Positions 15,960 to 23,377 of a stretch of 64,000 bases of DNA are shown in pieces. This DNA is from an uncultured Tissierellia bacterium (GTDB lineage: Bacteria > Bacillota > Clostridia > Tissierellales > Peptoniphilaceae). The notes under the pieces were generated by a model, which saw only the letters and a list, made by a program, of their open reading frames with translations, did no database searches and had not been told where the DNA came from. Made by a program: the position numbers and the translations under genes. Position 1 is the first letter of the stretch; every line of letters begins with the position of its first letter. The DNA is taken from contig CALAJY010000026.1 of the NCBI GenBank assembly GCA_937923265.1, positions 62,001 through 126,000 on the forward strand, in the 5' to 3' direction.

Positions 15960-16765
15960 TCCTTTACTTTTCGGGAACGGGAAACAGTGCCTTTCTTGCC
16001 CAAGAGTTGGCACAACGATGCCGGGAGAAGACGGTATCCCTCAACGAGAAGATCAAGCAGGGAGACTATTTTCTTCCGCCCCTTGAGAAACTGATTTTGG
16101 TCCTTCCCACCTATGGCTGGCGAATTCCGAGAATCGTGGAAGACTGGCTCACAAAGGCAGACCTTCCTTCGGGCTGTCGAACCTGGTTTGTCATGAACTG
16201 TGGGAGTGAGATAGGCAACGCTCCCCACTTCAACAAAAATCTATGCCAAAAATTAGGCTTGCTCTATCTGGGGACGGCCAAGCTTGTGATGCCGGAAAAC
16301 TATATTGCCATGTTTTCCGCGCCCGAAGAGGAGGAGGCTCGGCGAATCATTGAAAAGGCCCTTCCCGCACTCCGGGAAACCGCGGCTACCATTTTTGCCG
16401 GAAGAGCCTTTCAGAGTCCCGGACCCAGTCTGATGGATCGCGGGAAAAGCCGGATCATCAACCCCCTTTTCTATCGATTTACGGTTCGCTCCAAGCCCTT
16501 TTACAGCAAGAACACTTGCATCGGTTGTGGGCTTTGCAGCCGGCTTTGCCCGGTCAATGGAATTCGGATGCGAAAGAATCGGCCCCAGTGGACGGGGGCC
16601 TGTACCCACTGCATGGCCTGTATCTGCCACTGTCCGGCAGCGGCCATCGAATACGGAACGAAGAGTCTGGGAAAGCCCCGCTATCTTTGCCCCATGGGCA
16701 AGGAGAAAAAGAAATCCGCGAAACCTCAAGATAGTTATTATAATAAGGGTGATTCGAACGAATAA
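15956..16765 (+). CDS. EFR1 family flavodoxin-ferredoxin fusion protein
   Basis: A 269-residue redox protein with an N-terminal flavodoxin-like domain beginning YFSGTGNS (FMN phosphate loop) and two C-terminal 4Fe-4S motifs (CIGCGLCSRLCP and CTHCMACICHCP, about residues 188-225). The C-terminus is a Lys-rich tail. Such proteins are common in anaerobic Bacillota and are thought to carry electrons between flavin and iron-sulfur partners; the partner is unknown. It is translationally coupled to the macrodomain gene. Confidence 0.88.
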   Translation: MILYFSGTGNSAFLAQELAQRCREKTVSLNEKIKQGDYFLPPLEKLILVLPTYGWRIPRIVEDWLTKADLPSGCRTWFVMNCGSEIGNAPHFNKNLCQKLGLLYLGTAKLVMPENYIAMFSAPEEEEARRIIEKALPALRETAATIFAGRAFQSPGPSLMDRGKSRIINPLFYRFTVRSKPFYSKNTCIGCGLCSRLCPVNGIRMRKNRPQWTGACTHCMACICHCPAAAIEYGTKSLGKPRYLCPMGKEKKKSAKPQDSYYNKGDSNE

Positions 16766-16786
16766 TTTTAAAGGGAGGAAGCTATC

Positions 16787-17305
16787 ATGCGTGAGGAAGG
16801 ATATGTACAAGTCTATACCGGAAGCGGTAAGGGAAAGACCACCGCTTCGTTGGGATTGGCCCTTCGCGCCAATTGTGCGGGAGATAAGGTGCTGATGATC
16901 CAATTTATGAAGGGGATGAATTATGCCGAACTGAAGGCCGGAGACTTTCTTCCCCATTTCACAATCGAGCAATATGGGTTAGACCACTTTATCATGAACC
17001 AGCCGACCGAGGAGGACCAGGCCATTGCCTTCAAGGGAATCGCCCGGGCTCAGGAAGCCATGAAAAAGGAAGAATGCGATGTGCTGATTCTGGATGAGAT
17101 CAACAATGCCACCTTCTTGGACCTGATCAAGGTGGAGGATGTGCTGGGTCTGATTAAAAACAAGCCGGCGCACATGGAACTGGTGCTAACGGGTCGCTAT
17201 GCCGATCCCAAGGTGATCGAGGCGGCAGACCTGGTGACGGAAATGAAAGAAATTAAGCACTATTACACCCAGGGGGTCATGGCGCGAGAAGGAATCGAAT
17301 ACTAG
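16787..17305 (+). CDS. cobO: Cob(I)yrinic acid a,c-diamide adenosyltransferase
   Basis: A 172-residue BtuR/CobO/CobA-type ATP:corrinoid adenosyltransferase that adds the 5'-deoxyadenosyl group to cob(I)alamin or its precursors. The unusual P-loop YTGSGKGKTTASLG is at residues ~10-23, with FMKG, the acidic ILDEIN strand and the TGR motif (LTGRYADP). Length is typical of a compact form. The reduction to Co(I) needs a flavodoxin or similar, and the EFR1 protein just upstream could serve, although this is inference. No other cobalamin genes are in the window. Strong GGGAGGAAG site upstream. Confidence 0.93.
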   Translation: MREEGYVQVYTGSGKGKTTASLGLALRANCAGDKVLMIQFMKGMNYAELKAGDFLPHFTIEQYGLDHFIMNQPTEEDQAIAFKGIARAQEAMKKEECDVLILDEINNATFLDLIKVEDVLGLIKNKPAHMELVLTGRYADPKVIEAADLVTEMKEIKHYYTQGVMAREGIEY

Positions 17306-17345
17306 ACAGGAAATATTTTACAGAGCGTTTACAAAATTTATGTTT

Positions 17346-17495
17346 AGATTTTAAGGAGGCGTTCTATCATAAGAGTCGAGGAGACGAGGACCTCTTTCCT
17401 CCCTCGATGATACCCTCCAATGTGTCTCGGACACCAGCTGTTGGGGATCCCCAACCCACAGCGGAAAAATTCCCGCCTAGCGCGGGATTTTTTTT
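17346..17495 (+). ncRNA. Candidate structured RNA of unknown family with own terminator
   Basis: A 250-base gap between cobO and the convergent murI holds nested, exactly complementary elements: GGAGG (17355-17359) with CCTCC (17414-17418), TATCAT (17365-17370) with ATGATA (17407-17412), CGAGG (17377-17381) with CCTCG (17402-17406), then hairpin GTGTC/GACAC (17422-17434), then GCTGT (17437-17441) with ACAGC (17458-17462) enclosing TTGGGG/CCCCAA, and finally an intrinsic terminator (17471-17495) with T8. A weak promoter (TTTACA 17313, TATGTT near 17335) precedes it. It is not recognisable as 6S, tmRNA, RNase P or a common riboswitch. It could instead be the 3' UTR of cobO. Confidence 0.5.
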
Positions 17496-17559
17496 GTCCT
17501 TTTTTCACAATGTATGCAGGCAAAAGGAGGGAAGAATAGCGAATGTCGACGGGACAATC

Positions 17560-18462
17560 TCAGTGGGAGAGGGGTTGGGAGTGGAAGGAGAATCGTGTCG
17601 CCGGTCCCAGTGGCAGGAGATGGAGGGCGGCCTTCTTGATGGCGTGGGCATCTCCGCTGGTGTAGATTTCCACGGTTCGGTGGTCGCGTTCGAAAGGAGG
17701 AAGCTGTCGATCCGGATGGGATCCGAAGGCCCGCTTCCATTCCCGGACGAAGGCCTCCAACATCCAATGGGCGGGATTGATCAGGACCACACTGGAGCCC
17801 AATACCTGCTGTAATTCCTGCTCAATGATGGGATAGTGGGTGCAGCCCATTACCACAACGGGAGGACAGGAAGATTTCCAGGAGGACAGTTGACGGTGAA
17901 CGAGAGGAAGCAGGGGTTCCCCCTGCTTCCTTCCCTCAATCGCGGGAACGAAGAGGGGACAGGCCAATTCCTGGACCTTCAAATCCGGGTGAATCGCATG
18001 AATCGCCTCCCGATAGGCGTGGGACTGGACGGTTTTCGAGGTGGCAATGACACCGATCATGTCTGCCTTCGCGGGATCTTCCCCCTGCAAGGCCAGCCAG
18101 GCATCCACGGCGCCCTTCGCCCCGGGAAGGATGGTCCCAATCACCGGGAAGGGGAAGTGGTCCTTCATGATATCCAAGGCATTTGAAGAGATGGTATTGC
18201 AGGCCACCACGATGGCATCGACCTTCTGCCGGAGAAAAAAATCCCGCAATTCTCCCGCGTATTTTTGTAACTGGGTGAGCGATAGGTCCCCATAGGGAGC
18301 GCGCGCGTTGTCTCCATAATAGACACAATCCATCCAGGGGAACGCATCCATAAAGTACCGCAGAACGGTAAACCCGCCTAAGCCCGAATCGCAGAAGCCA
18401 ACGCGAAGGGGTCTTTGCGAGTGAGTTGCGGTTTGTATTTTTTTTTCATCCTCCGTCATCAT
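17560..18462 (-). CDS. murI: Glutamate racemase
   Basis: A 300-residue Asp/Glu racemase supplying D-glutamate for peptidoglycan. FCDSGLGGFTVLR at the N-terminus, the two catalytic cysteines in VACNTISS and MGCTHYP, and YGDNARAPYG are present. The N-terminal ~18 residues (Glu/Lys/Gln-rich) extend beyond the usual start. ATG 18462 has AGAAGG about 7 bases upstream; the next codon is also ATG. It stands alone on the minus strand, facing cobO and the candidate RNA; the terminator at 17470-17495 also has an A-rich flank that could end murI transcripts. Confidence 0.93.
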   Translation of the reverse strand: MMTEDEKKIQTATHSQRPLRVGFCDSGLGGFTVLRYFMDAFPWMDCVYYGDNARAPYGDLSLTQLQKYAGELRDFFLRQKVDAIVVACNTISSNALDIMKDHFPFPVIGTILPGAKGAVDAWLALQGEDPAKADMIGVIATSKTVQSHAYREAIHAIHPDLKVQELACPLFVPAIEGRKQGEPLLPLVHRQLSSWKSSCPPVVVMGCTHYPIIEQELQQVLGSSVVLINPAHWMLEAFVREWKRAFGSHPDRQLPPFERDHRTVEIYTSGDAHAIKKAALHLLPLGPATRFSFHSQPLSH

Positions 18463-18617
18463 CCCGGCCTTCTTTCTTTTCTCTTGGCAAAGATAACTTA
18501 AAATTTGGGATTGTGCAAGAGAGATCCCTTTACCCGGTTCTGTTTTGTCTCTTTTTACCCGAATCTCGGGAATCCATGCCCTGAGGCGGTGCCCTTTATT
18601 CCTCTTTAATAAAGCTT

Positions 18618-18648
18618 TTGGCAGAGGTCCCCTTTTTTTTGATATACT
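18618..18648 (+). promoter_or_regulatory. Putative promoter for the HAD hydrolase/Asp23/MATE genes
   Basis: TTGGCA (18618-18623), 19-base spacer, TATACT (18643-18648). The spacer is longer than ideal and includes a T8 run. The 220-base gap upstream, between murI and this box, shows nothing else I can name. Confidence 0.45.
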
Positions 18649-18682
18649 AGTCGGAGAACTATTACCCGAGATCGGAGATTAC

Positions 18683-19369
18683 ATGAAAGCTTTATTGTTT
18701 GATATGGATGGCACCCTGGTAGACTCCATGAAGCATTGGAAGGACACCGAAATGGATTGTCTCCATCGGTTGGAAATGGACACCCGGCTCCTGGACTATG
18801 ATTTGGTGGTTACGGCGGGAGTGAGTGAAGCGGTTCGCTTGATGAATGAGCAGAATGGGACACAGATTGATGTGGACCGGGTGGAGCAGGACATTCGAGA
18901 CGAGATGGCCCGATTCTATGATGAGGAAGTGGAGCTGCGAAAGGGCGTAGAGGAGATGCTCCGGGCCTTTCAAAAGGCGGGTTTTGCCCTGGGTATGGGA
19001 ACCGCAACCCCCCTGGAAATGGCGGAGATTGCCTTGGAGCACACGGGGATTCGCCCCTACTTTGATTTCGTCTACAGTTCTTCGGTGGATGGATATGCAA
19101 AAAACGATAAGCACTTTTTCCAAGCCTGTGCAACGCGTTTTTCCAGAAAGCCGGAGGAGGTTGTCTTATTTGATGATGCTCTTTATGCGATTGTGACCGC
19201 ACGAAACACGGGAATGGATACGGTCGCCCTGATGGATCCCTCCTATGAACAGAACCGGGAAGCCCTGAAGCGGTTGGCGCATAAATGGCTGAATGGCTTT
19301 GAGGAGATGGACCTACCGGCTTGGATATCCTATCTCACACAAGAGAGCTCGGAAGAAGAAAGGCGATAA
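18683..19369 (+). CDS. HAD superfamily hydrolase (subfamily IA)
   Basis: A 228-residue haloacid dehalogenase-fold protein. Motif I is FDMDGTLVDS (residues ~6-15, Asp nucleophile), motif II is in GMGTATP, the motif III lysine is in KNDKHFF, and motif IV is VLFDDALYAI. The helical cap lies between motifs I and II. This architecture fits beta-phosphoglucomutase/phosphoglycolate phosphatase-type enzymes; the substrate is not evident. The start ATG 18683 is where the family begins; the upstream in-frame extension would cross the promoter. It ends 23 bases before the Asp23-like gene. Confidence 0.88.
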   Translation: MKALLFDMDGTLVDSMKHWKDTEMDCLHRLEMDTRLLDYDLVVTAGVSEAVRLMNEQNGTQIDVDRVEQDIRDEMARFYDEEVELRKGVEEMLRAFQKAGFALGMGTATPLEMAEIALEHTGIRPYFDFVYSSSVDGYAKNDKHFFQACATRFSRKPEEVVLFDDALYAIVTARNTGMDTVALMDPSYEQNREALKRLAHKWLNGFEEMDLPAWISYLTQESSEEERR

Positions 19370-19392
19370 AAAGCCTAGAAAAGGAGAGTATC

Positions 19393-19710
19393 ATGGCAGA
19401 ATTTGTCGGCGGAAAGTGCCTGGTTTCTGATGAAGTAATTAACACGGTCATCGCCATGGCGGCTGCCCGTGTGGAGGGCATCACCTATGTTCGAGGATTG
19501 GATGCAAGAACCTCTGCCCTCCGGAGACATTATTATAAGAGCATTCACACCGCCATCGAAGGGCGCACCCTGATTACGGATCTCACCGTGGGCGTGGACC
19601 GGGAATCGGTCATCCTGGAAGTGGTGGCCAAGGTGCAGGAGCAGGTAAAAGAAGACGTGGAGACGATGTTGGGATTACATTGTGAGAGAGTAGATGTCAC
19701 TGTGGAATAG
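19393..19710 (+). CDS. Asp23/Gls24 family envelope stress protein
   Basis: A 105-residue single Asp23 domain (DUF322), with the typical EVINTVIAMAAARVEGI opening, central beta strands (TLITDLTVGVDRESVILEVV) and the amphipathic VAKVQEQVKEDVETMLG helix. Family members sit at the membrane and respond to cell-envelope or alkaline stress, but single-domain forms are functionally vague. Start 19393 follows AAGGAGAG. The 3' end overlaps the MATE gene by 17 bases. Confidence 0.88.
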   Translation: MAEFVGGKCLVSDEVINTVIAMAAARVEGITYVRGLDARTSALRRHYYKSIHTAIEGRTLITDLTVGVDRESVILEVVAKVQEQVKEDVETMLGLHCERVDVTVE

Positions 19711-21067
19711 TTTTTCAGCGAAAAATATTGATTTACTAAAGGGACCGATTTTTCCGTCATTGTTACGATTTTCGGCCCCTTTTATGCTTACGGCCCTGGT
19801 CCGCATGGCATATAACTTGACGGATATGATGTGGATCGGCCGAATCAATGCGGATGCCGTTGCGGCCGTGGGAATCCTTGGCTTCATCATGTGGATGGGG
19901 GAAGCGGTCTCCATGATTGCACAGACGGGAATGGGCGTGTACATGGCCCAGGCCTATGGGGCCAGGGATCGCAAGGAGACGGCTCACTGGATGCGGTCGG
20001 GCTACCAGCTCGCTTTCTGTGTCGCGTTCTTCTTTGTGCTGTTCATGGAGTTGATCATGCGCCCCTTTATCCAAGCCTATGGTCTGGGACAGGTGGTCAA
20101 TGGCTATGCGGAGAGCTATGGACGGATTGTGATGATCGGCGTCTTCTTCGACATGCTGAACGTCCTCTACTCCCAGGCCTTTCAGAGCCTGGGAGATTCC
20201 CTATCTCCCTTTCGGATCAATGCCATCGGTCTCATCATCAACGTGATCATGGACCCCTTTTTGATCTTTGGTCTGGGTCCCTTTCCCCAATGGGGCATGT
20301 TTGGGGCGGGTTTTGCAACCACGTTTGCTCAGCTGGTCGTTTTTCTCCTCTTTGCGCGGGCAACCCGGACCGGAAATCCGATCCTCTCCCAGGCGAGATT
20401 GCAAGGAAAGCCGGATTGGGGACGGTGGCTGGCAATGACGAAGCTGGGCCTGCCGGTATCCTTGATCAGCATGGTTCATGCGGGAATCACCATGTTTCTG
20501 AGTCGAATCATCGCAGATTTTGGTGCGGCGGGCATGGCGGTGACCTCCATGGGCAGCGAGATTGAGTCGATTTCCTGGATGACCGCGGACAGCTTTGGAT
20601 GGGCAATGACTTCCATGATCGGTCAGAATGTGGGGGCGGGAAGCAGGGAGCGGGTTCTTCGGATTATGCGTATCGGCCTTCGCACCGTCTGGGGGATCGG
20701 CTGTTTTGCCATGCTGATTTTTCTGCTTTTCCGCTATCCGATTTTTCAAATCTTCATTCCCAACAATCCGGAAACGACCCGGCTTGGAGGAGCCTACTTA
20801 TTGATTTTCTCCCTGTCGGAGCCCTTCATGACCCTGGAAACCGGCTCTTCCTGTTCCTTTAACGGTCTGGGAAAAACTGTCCCCCCCTCGGTGATCAGCA
20901 TTATTTTTAATGTGGCCCGTGTTCCCTTTGCTTACCTTTTTGTTCCTCATTTTGGGGTGAGTGGCGTATGGATGGGCATGAGTCTCTCCAGCATTTTGAA
21001 GGGCGTGGTCTGCCGTCTTGCGCTGGCAAGGGAGGTCTCCCATTGGAAGAAAACGGGGGAAATTTAG
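19694..21067 (+). CDS. MATE family multidrug/organic cation exporter
   Basis: A 457-residue polytopic membrane protein with about 12 hydrophobic segments and MATE features: an N-terminal helix ending in the LRFSAPFMLTALVRMAYNL region, DMMWIGRINADAVAAVG and GALGQAVGANYG-like counterpart MIGQNVGAGSRER in the second half. MATE proteins export drugs or metabolites using Na+ or H+ gradients; substrate unknown. The start at 19694 overlaps the Asp23-like gene; the upstream GAGAGAG is a weak ribosome-binding site, so translation is probably coupled. Confidence 0.93.
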   Translation: MSLWNSFSAKNIDLLKGPIFPSLLRFSAPFMLTALVRMAYNLTDMMWIGRINADAVAAVGILGFIMWMGEAVSMIAQTGMGVYMAQAYGARDRKETAHWMRSGYQLAFCVAFFFVLFMELIMRPFIQAYGLGQVVNGYAESYGRIVMIGVFFDMLNVLYSQAFQSLGDSLSPFRINAIGLIINVIMDPFLIFGLGPFPQWGMFGAGFATTFAQLVVFLLFARATRTGNPILSQARLQGKPDWGRWLAMTKLGLPVSLISMVHAGITMFLSRIIADFGAAGMAVTSMGSEIESISWMTADSFGWAMTSMIGQNVGAGSRERVLRIMRIGLRTVWGIGCFAMLIFLLFRYPIFQIFIPNNPETTRLGGAYLLIFSLSEPFMTLETGSSCSFNGLGKTVPPSVISIIFNVARVPFAYLFVPHFGVSGVWMGMSLSSILKGVVCRLALAREVSHWKKTGEI

Positions 21068-21123
21068 GGAAAGCAAAAGCCTCTTTGTGGGGGCGGTTTC
21101 CTTTTCAACGGAGAAGAGGAAGC

Positions 21124-21153
21124 AGCCTTCCTTGACAAGGGAGGCTTTTTTTC
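21124..21153 (+). terminator. Terminator of the HAD-Asp23-MATE transcript
   Basis: A 10-bp stem (21124-21133 with 21137-21146, one T-G pair), 3-base loop GAC, then T7. The htpG -35 box lies inside its loop and descending stem. Confidence 0.88.
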
Positions 21154-21160
21154 TTACAAT
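21132..21160 (+). promoter_or_regulatory. Sigma-A promoter of htpG
   Basis: Consensus TTGACA (21132-21137), exact 17-base spacer, TACAAT (21155-21160). The -35 box is embedded in the upstream terminator hairpin and the spacer contains the terminator's T run. Confidence 0.88.
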
Positions 21161-21163
21161 AAT

Positions 21164-21190
21164 TTAGCACTCATATTTAAAGAGTGATAA
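21164..21190 (+). promoter_or_regulatory. CIRCE operator (HrcA binding site) of htpG
   Basis: TTAGCACTC (21164-21172), nine bases, GAGTGATAA (21182-21190). This matches the CIRCE consensus TTAGCACTC-N9-GAGTGCTAA with a single mismatch in the right half. It begins 3 bases after the -10 box and covers the transcription start, the ideal position for repression by HrcA. Confidence 0.92.
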
Positions 21191-21246
21191 CAACACCGAG
21201 CTGCCAACGACGGTTGGCTTTATGAGATAGAAAGTGAGGGCAAAGC

Positions 21247-23268
21247 GTGAAAAAGTTTAAGGCAGAGTCCGGGAAATTGCTGGACATGATGATCCATTCC
21301 ATTTATACGGAGAAGGAGATCTTTTTAAGAGAACTGATTTCCAATGCCAGCGATGCCATCGATAAGATGTATGTGAAGAGTTTGGAGGATCCCGAGATTT
21401 CCTTTGACCGGGAGAAATTTTCCATCCGTTTGACGCCGAATAAGGAACAGAGAACCTTGACCATCTCCGATACCGGAATCGGAATGAATGCGGAGGAGCT
21501 GGAGAAAAATCTGGGAACCATCGCCCACAGCGGCACCCTGGATTTTAAGCAGGCCGATTCCACAAGGGACGTCTCCAACATCATCGGCCAATTTGGGGTT
21601 GGCTTTTATTCGGCTTTCATGGTGGCGGACCGGGTTCAGGTGCTCTCGCGTGCCTATGGTCAGGTGAAAGCCAATCTGTGGGAGAGTAACGGGATTGATG
21701 GCTACACCATCAAAGAAGCGGAAAGAGACCGGGTTGGCACCGATGTCATCCTTCACCTCCGGGAGAATGAAGAAGGGGAGGACATGGATGCCTTCCTGGA
21801 GGAGTATACCTTGCGGTCCCTGGTCGAACGCTATTCCAACTACATTCGCTACCCGATTCAGATGGAGGTGACCCATCGTCACAAGGTGGAAGAGGAGGAA
21901 GAAAAAGAAGCGGATGCGAAAGAGGACAAGGAAGAGAAAAAAGAGCCCAAATACGAAGAAGTGCAGGAGCTGGAAACCCTCAACTCGATGCAACCGATCT
22001 GGAACAAGACGAAGAACGAGTTGAAGGAGGAGGACTATATCAATTTCTACCAGCAGGAGCATTTCGGCTTTGACCGGCCCCTGGCCTGGACCCATGTGAT
22101 TGCCGATGGTGCGCTTTCCTACCGGGCCATTCTTTACATTCCCTCTCAGCGCCCCTTCGACTATTACAGCAAGGACTATAAGGCGGGACTGAGCCTGTAT
22201 TCCCGAGGGGTCAAGATCATGGACCATGCCGATGAACTCCTTCCCGACTATCTTGCCTTCGTGAAAGGCATCGTGAGTTCGGATGACTTCAGCCTGAACA
22301 TCTCTCGCGAAACCCTTCAAAAAGATCGGCGGCTCCTGGCGATTTCGAAGAAGCTCGAGGCCAAGGTGGTGGAGGAACTCAAGAAACTGCTGAGAAACGA
22401 TCGGGAAAAGTATGAAACCTTCTTCGGCACGTTCGGAACGGACCTGAAGGCGGGCATCTATCAGAGCTACGGAGCGAAGAAAGACCCCCTGGCGGACCTC
22501 CTCCTCTATTCTTCCTCCCAATCGGAGAAGAAGGAGACCCTGGAAGAACTGCTCGCACGGATGGAGGGAAAAGACCCTGCGATTTCCGAAGATACGGAAA
22601 AGGAAGAAGAGAAGAAGGCTCCCGAAACCGAGGACGAGACCAAGGAAAAAGATGACAAAAACGAAAGTGAACCCAAGCCCATCTACTATGCAACCGGCGA
22701 GTCGAGCCGGCAGATTGACCGGCTTCCCGTCATGGACAAGCTGAAGAAAGACGGCCAGGTCGTCCTATACCTGACGGAACGGATTGATGAGTTCACCATC
22801 AAGGCCATGCGGGACTATAAGGGTCACCCCTTCCAATCCGTCCTTTCCGAGGATTTCTCCCCCGAAAACGAGCAGGAAGAGCTGGGGGAAGAGGCCCAGA
22901 AAAAGGAAGAAGCCCTCTTTGCCGAGATGAAAGAGATCCTCAACGAGGAGGTTGTTGATGTGAAGCGGTCCCAGCGCTTGGCGGAAGATGCAGTGGTTCT
23001 CGTCTCCCAGGGGGAAATTTCCATTGAGATGGAGAAAGCCTTCCACGGGCAACCGGGTGCGGAGCACATGAAGGCACAGAAGGTGCTGGAAGTGAATCCC
23101 AAGCATCCCATCTTTGCGAAGATGCTACAGATGGTGGAAGACCGGGACAAGGACAAGCTCTCCGAGTACACCCACCTGCTTTACGAGCAGGCCCGCCTCA
23201 TTGAAGGTTTGCCCCTGGAGGATCCCGTGGCCTTCAGTAAAAAGCTGCAGAAGCTCATGGAAAAGTAA
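21247..23268 (+). CDS. htpG: Molecular chaperone HtpG (Hsp90)
   Basis: A 673-residue Hsp90. The N-terminal GHKL ATPase domain shows ELISNASDAIDK, DTGIGMN and GQFGVGFYSAFM. The start is GTG at 21247. A first charged linker (residues ~215-240, Glu/Lys) separates it from the middle domain, as is usual. A second charged stretch of about 38 residues at ~440-478 interrupts the segment between LEELLARM and IYYATGES, where other HtpG proteins have only a few residues; this makes the protein longer than the usual ~620-630. Controlled by the CIRCE site upstream, so it should be induced when misfolded protein titrates GroE away from HrcA. Confidence 0.95.
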   Translation: MKKFKAESGKLLDMMIHSIYTEKEIFLRELISNASDAIDKMYVKSLEDPEISFDREKFSIRLTPNKEQRTLTISDTGIGMNAEELEKNLGTIAHSGTLDFKQADSTRDVSNIIGQFGVGFYSAFMVADRVQVLSRAYGQVKANLWESNGIDGYTIKEAERDRVGTDVILHLRENEEGEDMDAFLEEYTLRSLVERYSNYIRYPIQMEVTHRHKVEEEEEKEADAKEDKEEKKEPKYEEVQELETLNSMQPIWNKTKNELKEEDYINFYQQEHFGFDRPLAWTHVIADGALSYRAILYIPSQRPFDYYSKDYKAGLSLYSRGVKIMDHADELLPDYLAFVKGIVSSDDFSLNISRETLQKDRRLLAISKKLEAKVVEELKKLLRNDREKYETFFGTFGTDLKAGIYQSYGAKKDPLADLLLYSSSQSEKKETLEELLARMEGKDPAISEDTEKEEEKKAPETEDETKEKDDKNESEPKPIYYATGESSRQIDRLPVMDKLKKDGQVVLYLTERIDEFTIKAMRDYKGHPFQSVLSEDFSPENEQEELGEEAQKKEEALFAEMKEILNEEVVDVKRSQRLAEDAVVLVSQGEISIEMEKAFHGQPGAEHMKAQKVLEVNPKHPIFAKMLQMVEDRDKDKLSEYTHLLYEQARLIEGLPLEDPVAFSKKLQKLMEK

Positions 23269-23290
23269 ATAAGGAAAATTGCCGGCAAAA

Positions 23291-23318
23291 AAGGAGCTCG
23301 AGAGAGCTCCTTTTTTTT
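23291..23318. terminator. Bidirectional terminator between htpG and glgB
   Basis: AAGGAGCT (23291-23298) pairs with AGCTCCTT (23305-23312), 6-base loop, T8 on the plus strand and A6 on the other side, serving the convergent genes. Confidence 0.88.
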
Positions 23319-23377
23319 GACCCCGTGCGGGTCACGAAAGCGGTTGGTAAGGTTGATACTCATGTCCCTCGGCGAGC

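Noticed and set aside
21164..21190. Rho-independent hairpin reading of the CIRCE repeat
   Set aside because: The repeat has a 9-base spacer, matches the HrcA consensus and is not followed by a U tract.
21325..22521. 398-codon minus-strand open frame opposite htpG
   Set aside because: It is antisense to well-conserved htpG and has a low-complexity translation.
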